DNA of 7,257 nt from CAKSQF01 sp051867915 (GCA_051867915.1 JBJDZJ010000163.1:1-7257), one strand, 5' to 3'. Shown: positions 1 through 6,965, counted from the stretch's first letter. Translations and numbers: made by a program. The notes: generated by a model from the letters alone, not told the origin.

Positions 1-1
1 C

Positions 2-1084
2 GCCCTTTGCTTCCAATTCAGCAGTGGTATGTACCTTGGAGCGCTGGAAGGCATCCGTGGCACCACCAACTTTATGATTGAGGATGTTCTTTTCCTGCTT
101 TATGCCACCCTTGCGGGCATGGCTGTCTATTTCCCTATGCTTTTCCGCATGAAGTTCCGCTTCACCAACAAACAGTTGCTTTGCGGTTCTGCCATCGTCC
201 TTGGCGTATGCAATGTGCTGACCATGTATTGTCAGTCCATTCCGGTACTCACGGTGGTATGCTTCGTAGCCGGCATGGCCAAGATACAAGGCACGTTCGA
301 GTGCATGAGCAACATCCAGCTTTGGATTACGCCCCGGCGTGATTTTGCCGTATTCTTTCCCGTGCTTCACATTATCCTGCTTACTGCCATTGAGGGCAGC
401 GGATGGCTTGCTGCCTGGTTTGGCCATCATTTCACCTGGCAAATGATGCATGTCTTTACTGTCGGCACCATGCTGTTTGTACTGCTCACGCAAACCGTCT
501 TCTGCCGTCCGTTCTGCCCCATGCCCCAGCGTCTGTCGCTCAAGGGAATTGACTTTCAAGGAGCGTTACTCATCTGTGTGCTGATGCTCGTGGTATCGTA
601 TATCGTGGTGTACGGCGACTATTTCATGTGGTTCGACACGTTCCGTATGCGACTTCTGCTCGGTGTAGCCATCGTGCTTTCTGGCATTGTGCTTTTTCGC
701 CTGCGCAACTACCGTTATCCCTACGTCGAGCTTAGTCTTTTCACACGTCGCAACGTTGTACCCATCCTCATTGTCACTTTCTTTGCTGAACTCGCTTTCG
801 GTGCGGAACATACAATGGTAATCAACGGTTTATTTTTCACCGAGATAATACCTTGGCTTCCCCTGTGTTTTCTTCCCGTATTCAATGGCTTCTGCCGGAC
901 AGCCTGCGATACAGGCCATACAATGAGTGCATTTTTTGCCCCATACAGGTTTGCCGTTTTCGATCTTCACATTATTCAGCGGACAGCGATTGACGCATTT
1001 CCCGCATCCGGTACATTTATCTGTCACGGTAAAACCCTTGGCGCTGATCATCACCGAGTACATAATCGGATTCAGAACCTTTGA
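2..1084 (+). CDS. MFS (DHA2/EmrB-like) transporter, open at 5' edge and truncated by a junction near 813
   Basis: The reading frame is open from base 2, so the gene begins outside the window; the first in-frame ATG at 29 is probably internal (upstream residues ALCFQFSSG read like transporter sequence). Up to about base 813 the protein has roughly eight hydrophobic helices separated by short basic loops (for example RMKFRFTNK and FRLRNYRYPYVE), the pattern of one part of a 12-14 helix major facilitator drug/efflux permease. The style and word use (GMYLGALEGIRG, ELSLFTRRNVVPIL) resemble Bacteroidetes transporters that sit with HlyD and TolC-type partners; this is from memory, not a search. After residue string FGAEHT the character is lost: the remaining ~90 codons to the stop at 1084 are antisense to the EFR1 gene and rich in Cys/His/Phe, so they are not native. 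I regard 2-~813 as real coding sequence and the rest as read-through. Confidence 0.6.
   Translation, partial: ALCFQFSSGMYLGALEGIRGTTNFMIEDVLFLLYATLAGMAVYFPMLFRMKFRFTNKQLLCGSAIVLGVCNVLTMYCQSIPVLTVVCFVAGMAKIQGTFECMSNIQLWITPRRDFAVFFPVLHIILLTAIEGSGWLAAWFGHHFTWQMMHVFTVGTMLFVLLTQTVFCRPFCPMPQRLSLKGIDFQGALLICVLMLVVSYIVVYGDYFMWFDTFRMRLLLGVAIVLSGIVLFRLRNYRYPYVELSLFTRRNVVPILIVTFFAELAFGAEHTMVINGLFFTEIIPWLPLCFLPVFNGFCRTACDTGHTMSAFFAPYRFAVFDLHIIQRTAIDAFPASGTFICHGKTLGADHHRVHNRIQNL
806..832. other. Junction between Bacteroidetes-like and Clostridia-like DNA
   Basis: Left of here the plus strand encodes a membrane transporter in the middle of its chain; right of here the minus strand encodes the C-terminus of an EFR1 protein whose TAA stop is at 830-832. 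The two genes meet head to head with no intergenic space. No inverted repeat, target duplication, integrase or transposase is visible at the boundary. The exact breakpoint is uncertain by about 20 bases: transporter sense is convincing to about 813 and EFR1 sense from 832 rightwards. Confidence 0.6.
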
Positions 1085-1573
1085 CATAATCGCTTTGCCC
1101 GGCTGTTCCTTGGGCAGTATCTGTTTCTCCCGTATCGTTTCCGCAATCTTTACGATTTTCGGCTCTGCTTCTTTCAGAACTTTTTCATTGACTTCTTTGG
1201 GCTGTGTTCCTCCGCCTGCAATATAGCCCTGCGGCATGACAACAGCGTTGAAACCAAGGAGCGAAAATTTCTTTTGTTCACATACTTTTTCGACATAACG
1301 GACTGTCTGCCACGGAGTAGCCGCACAGGTGCCGATAAAATATGCCTGTTTTGTTCCGCTGAAATTGACTTTACCGATGAATTCATCCATGACGCGAGGC
1401 AGTCTGCCTGCGTAAACCGGACCGACGAAAACCAGCGGTCGATCCGACTTTACAGGGCTGTAATCATTTTCTTTGATACGCTGATTGATCGAAATGATCT
1501 CGTCGCCGGAGATTTCCGCAATTCTTTTTGCAACATATCTCGAATTTCCTGTTCCGCTGAAATATAAAACCAT
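830..1573 (-). CDS. EFR1-family protein: flavodoxin-like domain plus 2x[4Fe-4S] ferredoxin domain
   Basis: 247 residues. The N-terminus begins MVLYFSGTGNS, with the flavodoxin-type FMN phosphate loop SGTGNS at residues 6-11 and a second loop GPVYAGRLP at 51-59. The C-terminal third holds two ferredoxin motifs: C187-C190-C193-C197-P and C215-C218-C221-C225-P, each CxxCxxCxxxCP, enough for two [4Fe-4S] clusters. The protein should act in the cytoplasm as an electron carrier between FMN and iron-sulfur centres; its redox partner is not shown by the sequence. I chose the ATG at 1573 because AGGAGG (minus strand, plus coordinates 1582-1587) sits 8 bases upstream and because the FMN loop must be near the start; the longer frame adds an implausible leader. 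It lies 83 bp downstream of the kinase gene on the same strand but has its own promoter. The C-terminus ends at the junction, yet its length and the GKPRY near the end look close to complete for the family. Confidence 0.88.
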   Translation of the reverse strand: MVLYFSGTGNSRYVAKRIAEISGDEIISINQRIKENDYSPVKSDRPLVFVGPVYAGRLPRVMDEFIGKVNFSGTKQAYFIGTCAATPWQTVRYVEKVCEQKKFSLLGFNAVVMPQGYIAGGGTQPKEVNEKVLKEAEPKIVKIAETIREKQILPKEQPGKAIMSKVLNPIMYSVMISAKGFTVTDKCTGCGKCVNRCPLNNVKIENGKPVWGKKCTHCMACIAGCPAEAIEYGKKTQGKPRYYLGEK

Positions 1574-1581
1574 AATGGTAT

Positions 1582-1587
1582 CCTCCT
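1582..1587 (-). promoter_or_regulatory. Ribosome binding site of the EFR1 gene
   Basis: Perfect AGGAGG on the minus strand with an 8-base spacer to the ATG at 1573. It decides the start against the longer open frame reaching to 1642. Confidence 0.85.
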
Positions 1588-1616
1588 GATGTGCATATCT
1601 GCTTAACTGTATGGCA

Positions 1617-1650
1617 AGTATACCACAGCAAGAAAAACTCACGGTAAACT
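1617..1650 (-). promoter_or_regulatory. EFR1 promoter with two tandem 11-bp regulator boxes
   Basis: Read on the minus strand: box AGTTTACCGTG (1640-1650), immediately followed by box AGTTTTTCTTG (1629-1639), then six bases, then the -10 hexamer TATACT (1617-1622). There is no good TTGACA-like -35; the proximal box occupies that place, as at promoters that need an OmpR/PhoB-type activator. The boxes match the consensus seen upstream of the ABC transporter gene at 9/11 and 10/11 positions. Expected transcription start is near 1610, giving a leader of about 37 bases. The site is tucked against the kinase stop codon (1657-1659). Confidence 0.7.
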
Positions 1651-1656
1651 CTATAT

Positions 1657-2697
1657 TTAATTTTGAGGAAAATCAATAATAAATTTTGCGCCCTTTCCCG
1701 GTGAACTTTCCACCGTTACCGTGCCTTTGCAAAGTTCAACAATCCGTTTCACAAGAGCAAGCCCAAGACCGTTTCCCTCTGCCTTGCGGGAACTGTCCCC
1801 CTGATAAAACTTCTCGAAAATATGTTTTTGTACCTCTTCGGTCATTCCGTCGCCGTGATCGGCAACGGCAACCGTAAGATGAGTTTCCGTTTGCCGAATG
1901 CTCACATGAATCACCCCGCCGACAGGTGAATGCTTGATGGCATTGTCCAGTATGTTGCTCCAAACCTGCTCCAAAAGCGATTCACTGCCGTAATAGATCT
2001 GCCGAGGCAGTTCCAAATCGAACTCAATGTTTTTGGCAGACCATTTAGTCTCTGACATCAGAATACACCTGCGTATCTGCTCGTCAAGGCGGTATTCCGT
2101 TTTTCCCAAGACCGTTTCCTGATTTTCCAATTTGGAAAGCATCAGAATATTGCCGGACAGATTTGTAAGCCTGCGGGAATTTTCTAATATCTTCTCCACA
2201 TAATGATCGTGCTTCTCGGGTGACAGATTGTGATTTTGCAAAAGGGTTGCATATCCCTCGATCGAGGCAATGGGGGTTTTAAACTCGTGGGAAACATTCG
2301 CCACGAAATCGCTGCGAAGTGTTTCAATATGGGAAAGGTCATAGGTCATGGCGTTGAACCGCTGTGCCATTTCCCGTATTTCCATAATCTTCTCGTTTTC
2401 AGGAACTTTTACCTCAAAATTCCCTTTGGAAAGCTCGTCAAACGCATTTCCGATGTTCTGAACAGGGCGGACAATCAGCTTTCCCACATATACAGCGATA
2501 ACCGATCCGAGCAAAAGACTTCCCAAAGCAAAAACGACAATCGGTGCGGGTTTATCCCGGGGATCCACCTGAATCAGATTCAGTTCATACAATGTAAACC
2601 AAAGCAGCGTTATGAAAACGAATACCAGGAAAATAGTCGCAAAGACCAGTCCGGCAAACCGCAGCCACAGTTTGGAATGATGCTTTTTATTCAACAT
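1657..2697 (-). CDS. Sensor histidine kinase with HAMP domain, short extracellular loop
   Basis: 346 residues. Helix 1 at about 14-36, a loop of only ~16 residues outside (37-52), helix 2 at about 53-73, HAMP about 74-126, then dimerization/phosphoacceptor domain with H-box VSHEFKTP and phospho-His H137, followed by a complete HATPase_c domain: N-box NILDNAIKHSP, G1 box DHGDGM, F-box EKFYQG and G2 box GNGLGLAL. All catalytic motifs are intact, so it should autophosphorylate and pass phosphate to the regulator encoded just upstream. The start ATG at 2697 lies inside the last codons of the regulator gene (11-base overlap), with AAGGCGG six bases upstream, so translation is probably coupled. The small outer loop argues against binding a large soluble ligand in a periplasmic-type sensor domain; sensing within the membrane or through the transporter is my inference. 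Confidence 0.92.
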   Translation of the reverse strand: MLNKKHHSKLWLRFAGLVFATIFLVFVFITLLWFTLYELNLIQVDPRDKPAPIVVFALGSLLLGSVIAVYVGKLIVRPVQNIGNAFDELSKGNFEVKVPENEKIMEIREMAQRFNAMTYDLSHIETLRSDFVANVSHEFKTPIASIEGYATLLQNHNLSPEKHDHYVEKILENSRRLTNLSGNILMLSKLENQETVLGKTEYRLDEQIRRCILMSETKWSAKNIEFDLELPRQIYYGSESLLEQVWSNILDNAIKHSPVGGVIHVSIRQTETHLTVAVADHGDGMTEEVQKHIFEKFYQGDSSRKAEGNGLGLALVKRIVELCKGTVTVESSPGKGAKFIIDFPQN

Positions 2698-3364
2698 GTT
2701 TCACCGCCTTATAGCCAAGACCCCGGACCGTTACGATTTCAAAGTCTGTACAGTCGGAAAATCGGTCCCGCAGACGGTTGATATGCGTGTTCACGGTGCG
2801 TTCGTCTGTTTCGGAGAACATTCCCCATATTTCATCCATCAGCTGTTGCCGGGTAAAAATCTTGTTGGGATAGGAAAGCAGCTTATACAGCAGATAGAAT
2901 TCCTTTTGCGGCAAAATGCTTTCTTCCCCGTTCCGTGTCACGGTCAGTGCATCATAGTCAAGCACCGTACCGCCGACTACGATTTTCTTCTCGCTGGAAA
3001 TCTTTGCCCTACGAAGCAGAGCTTCCACCCTTAAAAGAAGCTCGTTGACATTGATGGGCTTTATCATATAATCGTCCGTTCCCGCCCGGAACGCCTTTTG
3101 GAGATCCTCAAACTGATCCTTTGCCGTCACCATTAAAATCGGCAGATCGTAGTTTGCGTCGCGCAGGGATTTTGTCAGCTCGTATCCGTCCATATTCGGC
3201 ATCATGATATCCGCCACGATCAGGTCAATATACTCTTTCTCCATTATTTCAAGCGCGTCCATGCCGTCCAAAGCCGGAATGGCATGATAGCCACCGTCGG
3301 CAAGCACCGTGCAGAACAGTTCACGCATATCTGCGTTGTCCTCAACAACAAGAATATTAAACAT
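2687..3364 (-). CDS. OmpR/PhoB-family DNA-binding response regulator
   Basis: 225 residues. The receiver domain has acidic pocket E8/D9, phosphoacceptor D52 (in VADIMMPNMDG), T80 and K102 (in GTDDYMIKP), all conserved. From about residue 127 a winged-helix DNA-binding domain follows, with the family hallmarks PQKEFYLLYKLLS, FTRQQLMDEIWG, RTVNTHINRLRDR and TVRGLGYK. The family binds pairs of direct repeats with ~11-bp spacing, which matches the boxes found at three promoters here. The ATG at 3364 is preceded by AGGAGG (3372-3377) with a 7-base spacer; a longer frame upstream runs through the promoter and is rejected. By overall look it resembles the group that contains the heme-responsive HssR and peptide-responsive regulators of ABC pumps, but I cannot assign a ligand. 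First gene of an operon with the kinase. Confidence 0.94.
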   Translation of the reverse strand: MFNILVVEDNADMRELFCTVLADGGYHAIPALDGMDALEIMEKEYIDLIVADIMMPNMDGYELTKSLRDANYDLPILMVTAKDQFEDLQKAFRAGTDDYMIKPINVNELLLRVEALLRRAKISSEKKIVVGGTVLDYDALTVTRNGEESILPQKEFYLLYKLLSYPNKIFTRQQLMDEIWGMFSETDERTVNTHINRLRDRFSDCTDFEIVTVRGLGYKAVKHVE

Positions 3365-3385
3365 TCTACCGCCTCCTGTTTCATG

Positions 3386-3419
3386 ATTGTAGCACACAAA
3401 AGTAACGCCAAAATAAACA
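3386..3419 (-). promoter_or_regulatory. Promoter of the regulator/kinase operon, extended -10 with in-register boxes
   Basis: On the minus strand the -10 hexamer TACAAT (3386-3391) is preceded by TGC (3392-3394), an extended -10 (TGn). Upstream, a weak proximal box GCGTTACTTTT (3398-3408, 5/11 to consensus) and a good distal box TGTTTATTTTG (3409-3419, 9/11) lie in the same register and at the same 6-base distance from the -10 as at the EFR1 and ABC promoters. This suggests autoregulation, with the extended -10 giving basal expression. The transcript would start near 3379, leaving a very short leader that is mostly the AGGAGG site. Confidence 0.6.
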
Positions 3420-3444
3420 AATACCAATTTTTAAAAAAATGTCA

Positions 3445-3500
3445 AGTTTATCTTGGGTTTACCGTAGCGTGTCCGGGAGTTTATCTTGATTTGCTATACT
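3445..3500 (+). promoter_or_regulatory. ABC transporter promoter with repeated 11-bp regulator boxes
   Basis: AGTTTATCTTG occurs twice exactly, at 3445-3455 and 3478-3488, 33 bp apart (three 11-bp steps). Between them GGTTTACCGTA (3456-3466) is a 7/11 match and 3467-3477 is poor. The proximal copy ends six bases before the -10 hexamer TATACT (3495-3500) and replaces a normal -35 element. The predicted start is near 3507, followed by AGGAGG at 3515-3520. The layout implies strong dependence on the regulator, possibly with two dimers bound. Confidence 0.72.
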
Positions 3501-3514
3501 AACCGCACTATAAC

Positions 3515-3520
3515 AGGAGG
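3515..3520 (+). promoter_or_regulatory. Ribosome binding site of the ABC transporter gene
   Basis: Perfect AGGAGG, 7 bases before the ATG at 3528. It decides the start against an in-frame ATG at 3486, which lies upstream of and inside the promoter and would add 14 residues. Confidence 0.88.
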
Positions 3521-3527
3521 TAGTTTT

Positions 3528-6293
3528 ATGTTACAGCTGAAAAACATTGTAAAAACCTATGTATCCGGAGACAGGAAGCAGGACGCCTTAAAGGGCGTCA
3601 GCATCTCATTCCGCGAGAGCGAGTTTGTGTCCATTCTCGGTCAAAGCGGCTCCGGTAAAACAACCATGCTCAATATCATCGGCGGTCTTGACCGTTATAC
3701 CGACGGCGATCTTGTCATTAACGGCGTTTCAACAAAAGAATATAAGGATGCGGATTGGGATTACTACCGCAATAATTCCATCGGTTTTGTATTTCAGAGC
3801 TATAATCTGATTCCCCACCAAAGCGTGCTTGCCAATGTGGAGATGGCACTGACCTTAGCCGGCGTTTCCAAAAAGGAACGCAGGCAACGGGCGATTTCCG
3901 TACTGAAAAAGGTAGGACTCGGCGATCACATTCACAAAAAGCCCAATCAGATGTCGGGCGGTCAGATGCAGCGTGTAGCCATTGCCCGTGCCCTTGTCAA
4001 TAACCCGGATATCCTGCTTGCCGACGAGCCGACCGGTGCGCTGGATTCCGAAACGAGCCTGCAAATCATGGATCTGTTAAAGGAAATTGCCAAGGATAAG
4101 CTGGTCATTATGGTGACGCATAATCCGGAGCTTGCCGAGAAATACTCCACCCGAATTGTGAAATTGCTGGACGGGCAGATAGTCAGTGATACCAACCCTT
4201 ATAAAGAAGAAGGGAAATCAAGACAAAAAATCAAGCACAAGAAAATTTCGATGTCGTTTTTTACGGCTCTGTCCCTTTCTTTCAACAATCTGCGCACCAA
4301 AAAAGGCCGTACCCTGCTGACATCCTTCGCCGGTTCCATCGGCATCATCGGCATTGCCCTGATCCTTGCCCTTTCTACGGGCATGAACGCCTATATTGCC
4401 GATGTTCAGAAAGACACCATGGCGTCCTATCCGATTACGATCAGCAGTGAAACCGTCGATATCTCGGGCGTTATGGGCATGCGGGGTGAAATCGTCGGAA
4501 ACAGACGGGATGAGAACAAGCCAAGCAGTGAAACCCTGAACGGTGTTTATGCGGATTATAAAAATATCGAAACCAGCCAAAAGATATCCTCAAATATCGT
4601 GGAAAACAATCTGACGGAATTCAAAAAGTATCTGGACGATCCCGACAGTGAAATCCGTCAGTATCTCGGTGAAAACGGGATCGTTTACACCTATGATGTG
4701 AATTTCAGCGTCTATTCTTACGATGCAAACGGAAAGTTGATCGACAGCGATATTGAAGTCGGGAATTCTTCTCCGACGGTCGGAAATAACGGACAGGTCG
4801 GCATTCTGAATAAACTGCAAGGCTCGATGGCTCTCGGCGGCGGTACTTCCTCCGGTGCCGCCAATTTTTCCGAGCTTATGGCAGGATCGGACGGCAATAC
4901 CGTCAGTCAGGTGATTACCGACAGCTATGATGTTCTGTACGGCAGCTGGCCGGAGGAATACAATGAGATCGTCCTCGTTTTGAATGAGAGCAACGGCATT
5001 TCTGCCGGAACGCTTTATCAGTTGGGTCTGATTACGGAAGAACAGTATGAAGCGGCAGTCAGGAAAATTGAAAACGGCGAGAATGCGGACGAGATCTGCT
5101 TTGATTATGAAGATATTTGCGGTCACACCTTCTATCTTGTTCCCGCATGCGATCACTATATTCAAAAAGAAAACGGCACATTTACTTATATCGACGACAT
5201 CACGCTGAACGAAGAAGATTTGCTTGCAAATGCGGTAGAACTGAAAATCACCGGCATCATCCGCCCGAAAGAAGATGCCGCTAACGCAAGCATTTCCACC
5301 TCTGCCGCATATACATCCAAACTCACGAACTATGTCATCGACCGTACAAATGACAGTGCCGTTATCAAAGCACAGGAAGCGAATGACGAAATCAATGTGC
5401 TGACCGGTATGAGATTCGAGTCCCCGGATAACGAAGCGAAAGCAAATGATGCAAAAGCGTATTTAAGCTCTCTCGGCATTTCCGAAAAAGCTTCTTTCTA
5501 CAAACTGATGATGTATTACACCTCATCAAACGGCAGTACCGGGACAGATCAAAGCGGAAGGGCTGCCGTCACTATGGCAATGGATGAAACCGCCATGGCA
5601 GCCGCACTTGACGGGTGGCTTGCAGGTGAGCCCGATCGGGAAATCTTGCTGAAAGTATATGATGAATATGTTGCCGGCTCCTCCTATGAGGATAATCTGA
5701 AAGCCTTTGGCAAGGTCAGCTATGACGCCCCTGCATCTATCAGCATTTATTCCGACAGCTTTGAGAATAAGGATGCGATTGCCGCTTGTATCGAAAGGTA
5801 CAATGAAACCGCAAGCGAAGATACCCGTATCACCTATACCGATTATGTGGCAATGCTGACTTCCTCCATTACAACGATCATCAACGGCATTTCCTATGTA
5901 CTGGTTGCATTTGTGGCGATTTCTCTGATTGTCTCCTGCATTATGATCGGAATCATCACGCACATTTCGGTTATGGAGCGCACAAAGGAGATTGGAATTC
6001 TCCGTGCGCTCGGTGCATCCAAGCGTAACATTTCGCAGGTATTCAATGCGGAGACCTTTATCATCGGATGCTGTGCAGGGCTTCTCGGTATCGGTGTGTC
6101 ATTGCTGGCGCTTATACCAATCAACTCCATTATCGAAAAGTTGAGCGGACTTGCAGATCTTGAAGCACAGTTGCCCATAACTTCTTCCATAGTTCTTATC
6201 GCAATCAGTATTTTAATTACCATCATCGGCGGACTGCTCCCCGCAAAGAAAGCCGCAAAGAAGGATCCCGTTATTGCATTTAGAACCGAATAA
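3528..6293 (+). CDS. Fused ABC transporter: ATPase plus MacB/FtsX-type permease
   Basis: 921 residues. Residues 1-~225 form a MacB/LolD-type ATPase: Walker A GQSGSGKT (38-45), Q-loop Q90, signature MSGGQ (142-146, Met for the usual Leu), Walker B ILLADE with catalytic E167, D-loop ALD (171-173), switch H198. A basic linker (~226-260, KSRQKIKHKK) leads to helix 1 (~262-284), a large extracytoplasmic region (~290-785), then three helices (~788-811, 843-866, 884-905) with the FtsX-like block VMERTKEIGILRALGASKRNI between helices 2 and 3. This is the four-helix topology of type VII (mechanotransmission) ABC systems, which as dimers expel or extract substrates rather than using an alternating-access channel. 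Such pumps in Firmicutes often serve peptide-antibiotic, heme or envelope stress, usually next to their own two-component system, as here. The cargo is not readable. The outer domain is unusually long and acidic, with a Gly/Ser-rich stretch near residues 430-450. Transcribed divergently from the regulator. Confidence 0.93.
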   Translation: MLQLKNIVKTYVSGDRKQDALKGVSISFRESEFVSILGQSGSGKTTMLNIIGGLDRYTDGDLVINGVSTKEYKDADWDYYRNNSIGFVFQSYNLIPHQSVLANVEMALTLAGVSKKERRQRAISVLKKVGLGDHIHKKPNQMSGGQMQRVAIARALVNNPDILLADEPTGALDSETSLQIMDLLKEIAKDKLVIMVTHNPELAEKYSTRIVKLLDGQIVSDTNPYKEEGKSRQKIKHKKISMSFFTALSLSFNNLRTKKGRTLLTSFAGSIGIIGIALILALSTGMNAYIADVQKDTMASYPITISSETVDISGVMGMRGEIVGNRRDENKPSSETLNGVYADYKNIETSQKISSNIVENNLTEFKKYLDDPDSEIRQYLGENGIVYTYDVNFSVYSYDANGKLIDSDIEVGNSSPTVGNNGQVGILNKLQGSMALGGGTSSGAANFSELMAGSDGNTVSQVITDSYDVLYGSWPEEYNEIVLVLNESNGISAGTLYQLGLITEEQYEAAVRKIENGENADEICFDYEDICGHTFYLVPACDHYIQKENGTFTYIDDITLNEEDLLANAVELKITGIIRPKEDAANASISTSAAYTSKLTNYVIDRTNDSAVIKAQEANDEINVLTGMRFESPDNEAKANDAKAYLSSLGISEKASFYKLMMYYTSSNGSTGTDQSGRAAVTMAMDETAMAAALDGWLAGEPDREILLKVYDEYVAGSSYEDNLKAFGKVSYDAPASISIYSDSFENKDAIAACIERYNETASEDTRITYTDYVAMLTSSITTIINGISYVLVAFVAISLIVSCIMIGIITHISVMERTKEIGILRALGASKRNISQVFNAETFIIGCCAGLLGIGVSLLALIPINSIIEKLSGLADLEAQLPITSSIVLIAISILITIIGGLLPAKKAAKKDPVIAFRTE

Positions 6294-6302
6294 TCTAAAA
6301 AC

Positions 6303-6337
6303 ACAGGCTCCGATCAAAATATCTGACCGGAGCCTGT
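6303..6337. terminator. Hairpin after the ABC transporter gene
   Basis: Perfect 10-bp inverted repeat ACAGGCTCCG (6303-6312) and CGGAGCCTGT (6328-6337) around a 15-base interior, starting nine bases after the ABC stop. On the plus strand it is not followed by a T-run, so it may only stabilize the message end or be a weak terminator. On the minus strand the stem is followed by GTGTTTTT, a better intrinsic terminator shape, although no minus-strand gene ends close by. Confidence 0.55.
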
Positions 6338-6355
6338 ATATAAAGGTGAATAGAT

Positions 6356-6791
6356 ATGAGCAAAGAAAAGCACAAGAAAAAGAAAATAATTATAGCTGTG
6401 ATAGCTTCTATACTATCGGTGGTTTTGTGCTTTTGCACAGGGGCTTTCATTTGGTACAGTAATTCGCCGTTTCCAACAGTATCAAAAAATGATAACAGGA
6501 TTAAAAGATAAGGATATTGACACCGTACTGGAATGTATTGAACCGGAAACGGCACAGAGCATAGAATTTATTATGAGCTTGACGGGAATGTCGGCAGAAG
6601 ACCTTTTGACAATAATCCCGACAGACGCTCTCATGGATAATGCTTCGTCATCCAAGCCTAAATTTGCCGGTTACAAGCGAGACGGTGACACCGCTTGCAT
6701 CTCCTTTTCGATGGTCAGCGAAGAGGAAACAACAACTTGCGAGATAAATTTCGTCCGTATCTCCGGTACTTGGTATTTGTCACTTGGCTAA
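6356..6791 (+). pseudogene. Small membrane-anchored exported protein, interrupted by a +1 frameshift at an A6 tract
   Basis: The frame from ATG 6356 (AAAGGTG six to seven bases upstream) gives a lysine-rich start MSKEKHKKKK, one hydrophobic helix (~11-33, ending in ...CFCTGAFIWYS) and then a stop at 6509-6511 after 51 codons. A second frame, one base on, is open from within AAAAAATG (6484-6491) to the stop at 6789 and encodes about 100 residues (starting MITGLKDKD, ending GTWYLSLG) with no ribosome-binding site of its own. Removing one A from the six-A run joins the two frames into a ~144-residue protein: inside-Lys anchor, one membrane helix and a small outer domain. The repeated acidic helix followed by beta-like strands ending in WYL recalls DUF4878/NTF2-like small exported proteins, a guess from pattern only. 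It may be a true pseudogene, a sequencing error or a slippage-dependent gene. It follows the ABC gene by 62 bp, beyond a hairpin. Confidence 0.7.
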
Positions 6792-6792
6792 A

Positions 6793-6816
6793 AAAAGCAG
6801 ATGTGCAACTGCTTTT
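6793..6816. terminator. Short hairpin just after the frameshifted gene
   Basis: AAAAGCAG (6793-6800), loop of eight, CTGCTTTT (6809-6816). It starts two bases after the stop codon. The stem is AT-rich at its base and the T-run is only four bases, so it is a modest bidirectional terminator candidate. Confidence 0.5.
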
Positions 6817-6958
6817 CATCAGAATCGAAATGAAAAAGAAACATGCTTGGTTTCGTCTGCTCCGTGTGCTCCGACGATAAAAAATCCCCTTGCTCTTCCG
6901 ACATGGAAGGCAAGAGAATTTTCAGTTCCGTTCGATAGAAGAATTTACACAAACGCTC
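6817..6958. other. Intergenic stretch without a convincing gene
   Basis: Contains only a 16-codon basic frame (6830-6880, MKKKHAWFRLLRVLRR) without a ribosome-binding site, and the hairpin listed separately. No repeats link it to its neighbours. It separates plus-strand genes from the minus-strand repeat units. Confidence 0.5.
6882..6914 (-). terminator. Hairpin with T-run on the minus strand
   Basis: On the minus strand CTTGCCTTCC, loop ATGTC, then GGAAG-A-GCAAG (one bulged base, 10 pairs; plus coordinates 6889-6914) is followed by GGGA and a run of six Ts. It could be a backup terminator for transcripts coming from the repeat units to its right. Confidence 0.45.
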
Positions 6959-6965
6959 GGAAAAC

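Noticed and set aside
566..811. Minus-strand frame opposite the transporter fragment
   Set aside because: Charged, His-rich composition typical of an antisense shadow of membrane-helix codons; no ribosome-binding site.
2230..2781. 183-codon plus-strand frame opposite the kinase gene
   Set aside because: The minus strand holds a complete kinase with all motifs; this frame shows no domain pattern and no ribosome-binding site.
3445..3488. Two exact AGTTTATCTTG copies as a possible CRISPR or mobile-element repeat
   Set aside because: Short, promoter-positioned and in helical register with the -10; an operator explains them better.
4590..5165. 191-codon minus-strand frame inside the ABC gene
   Set aside because: Antisense shadow of the outer domain; the plus-strand frame is continuous and intact through it.
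6830..6880. 16-codon basic peptide frame
   Set aside because: No ribosome-binding site and overlaps an intergenic region with hairpins; short frames starting MKKK arise readily in A-rich sequence.
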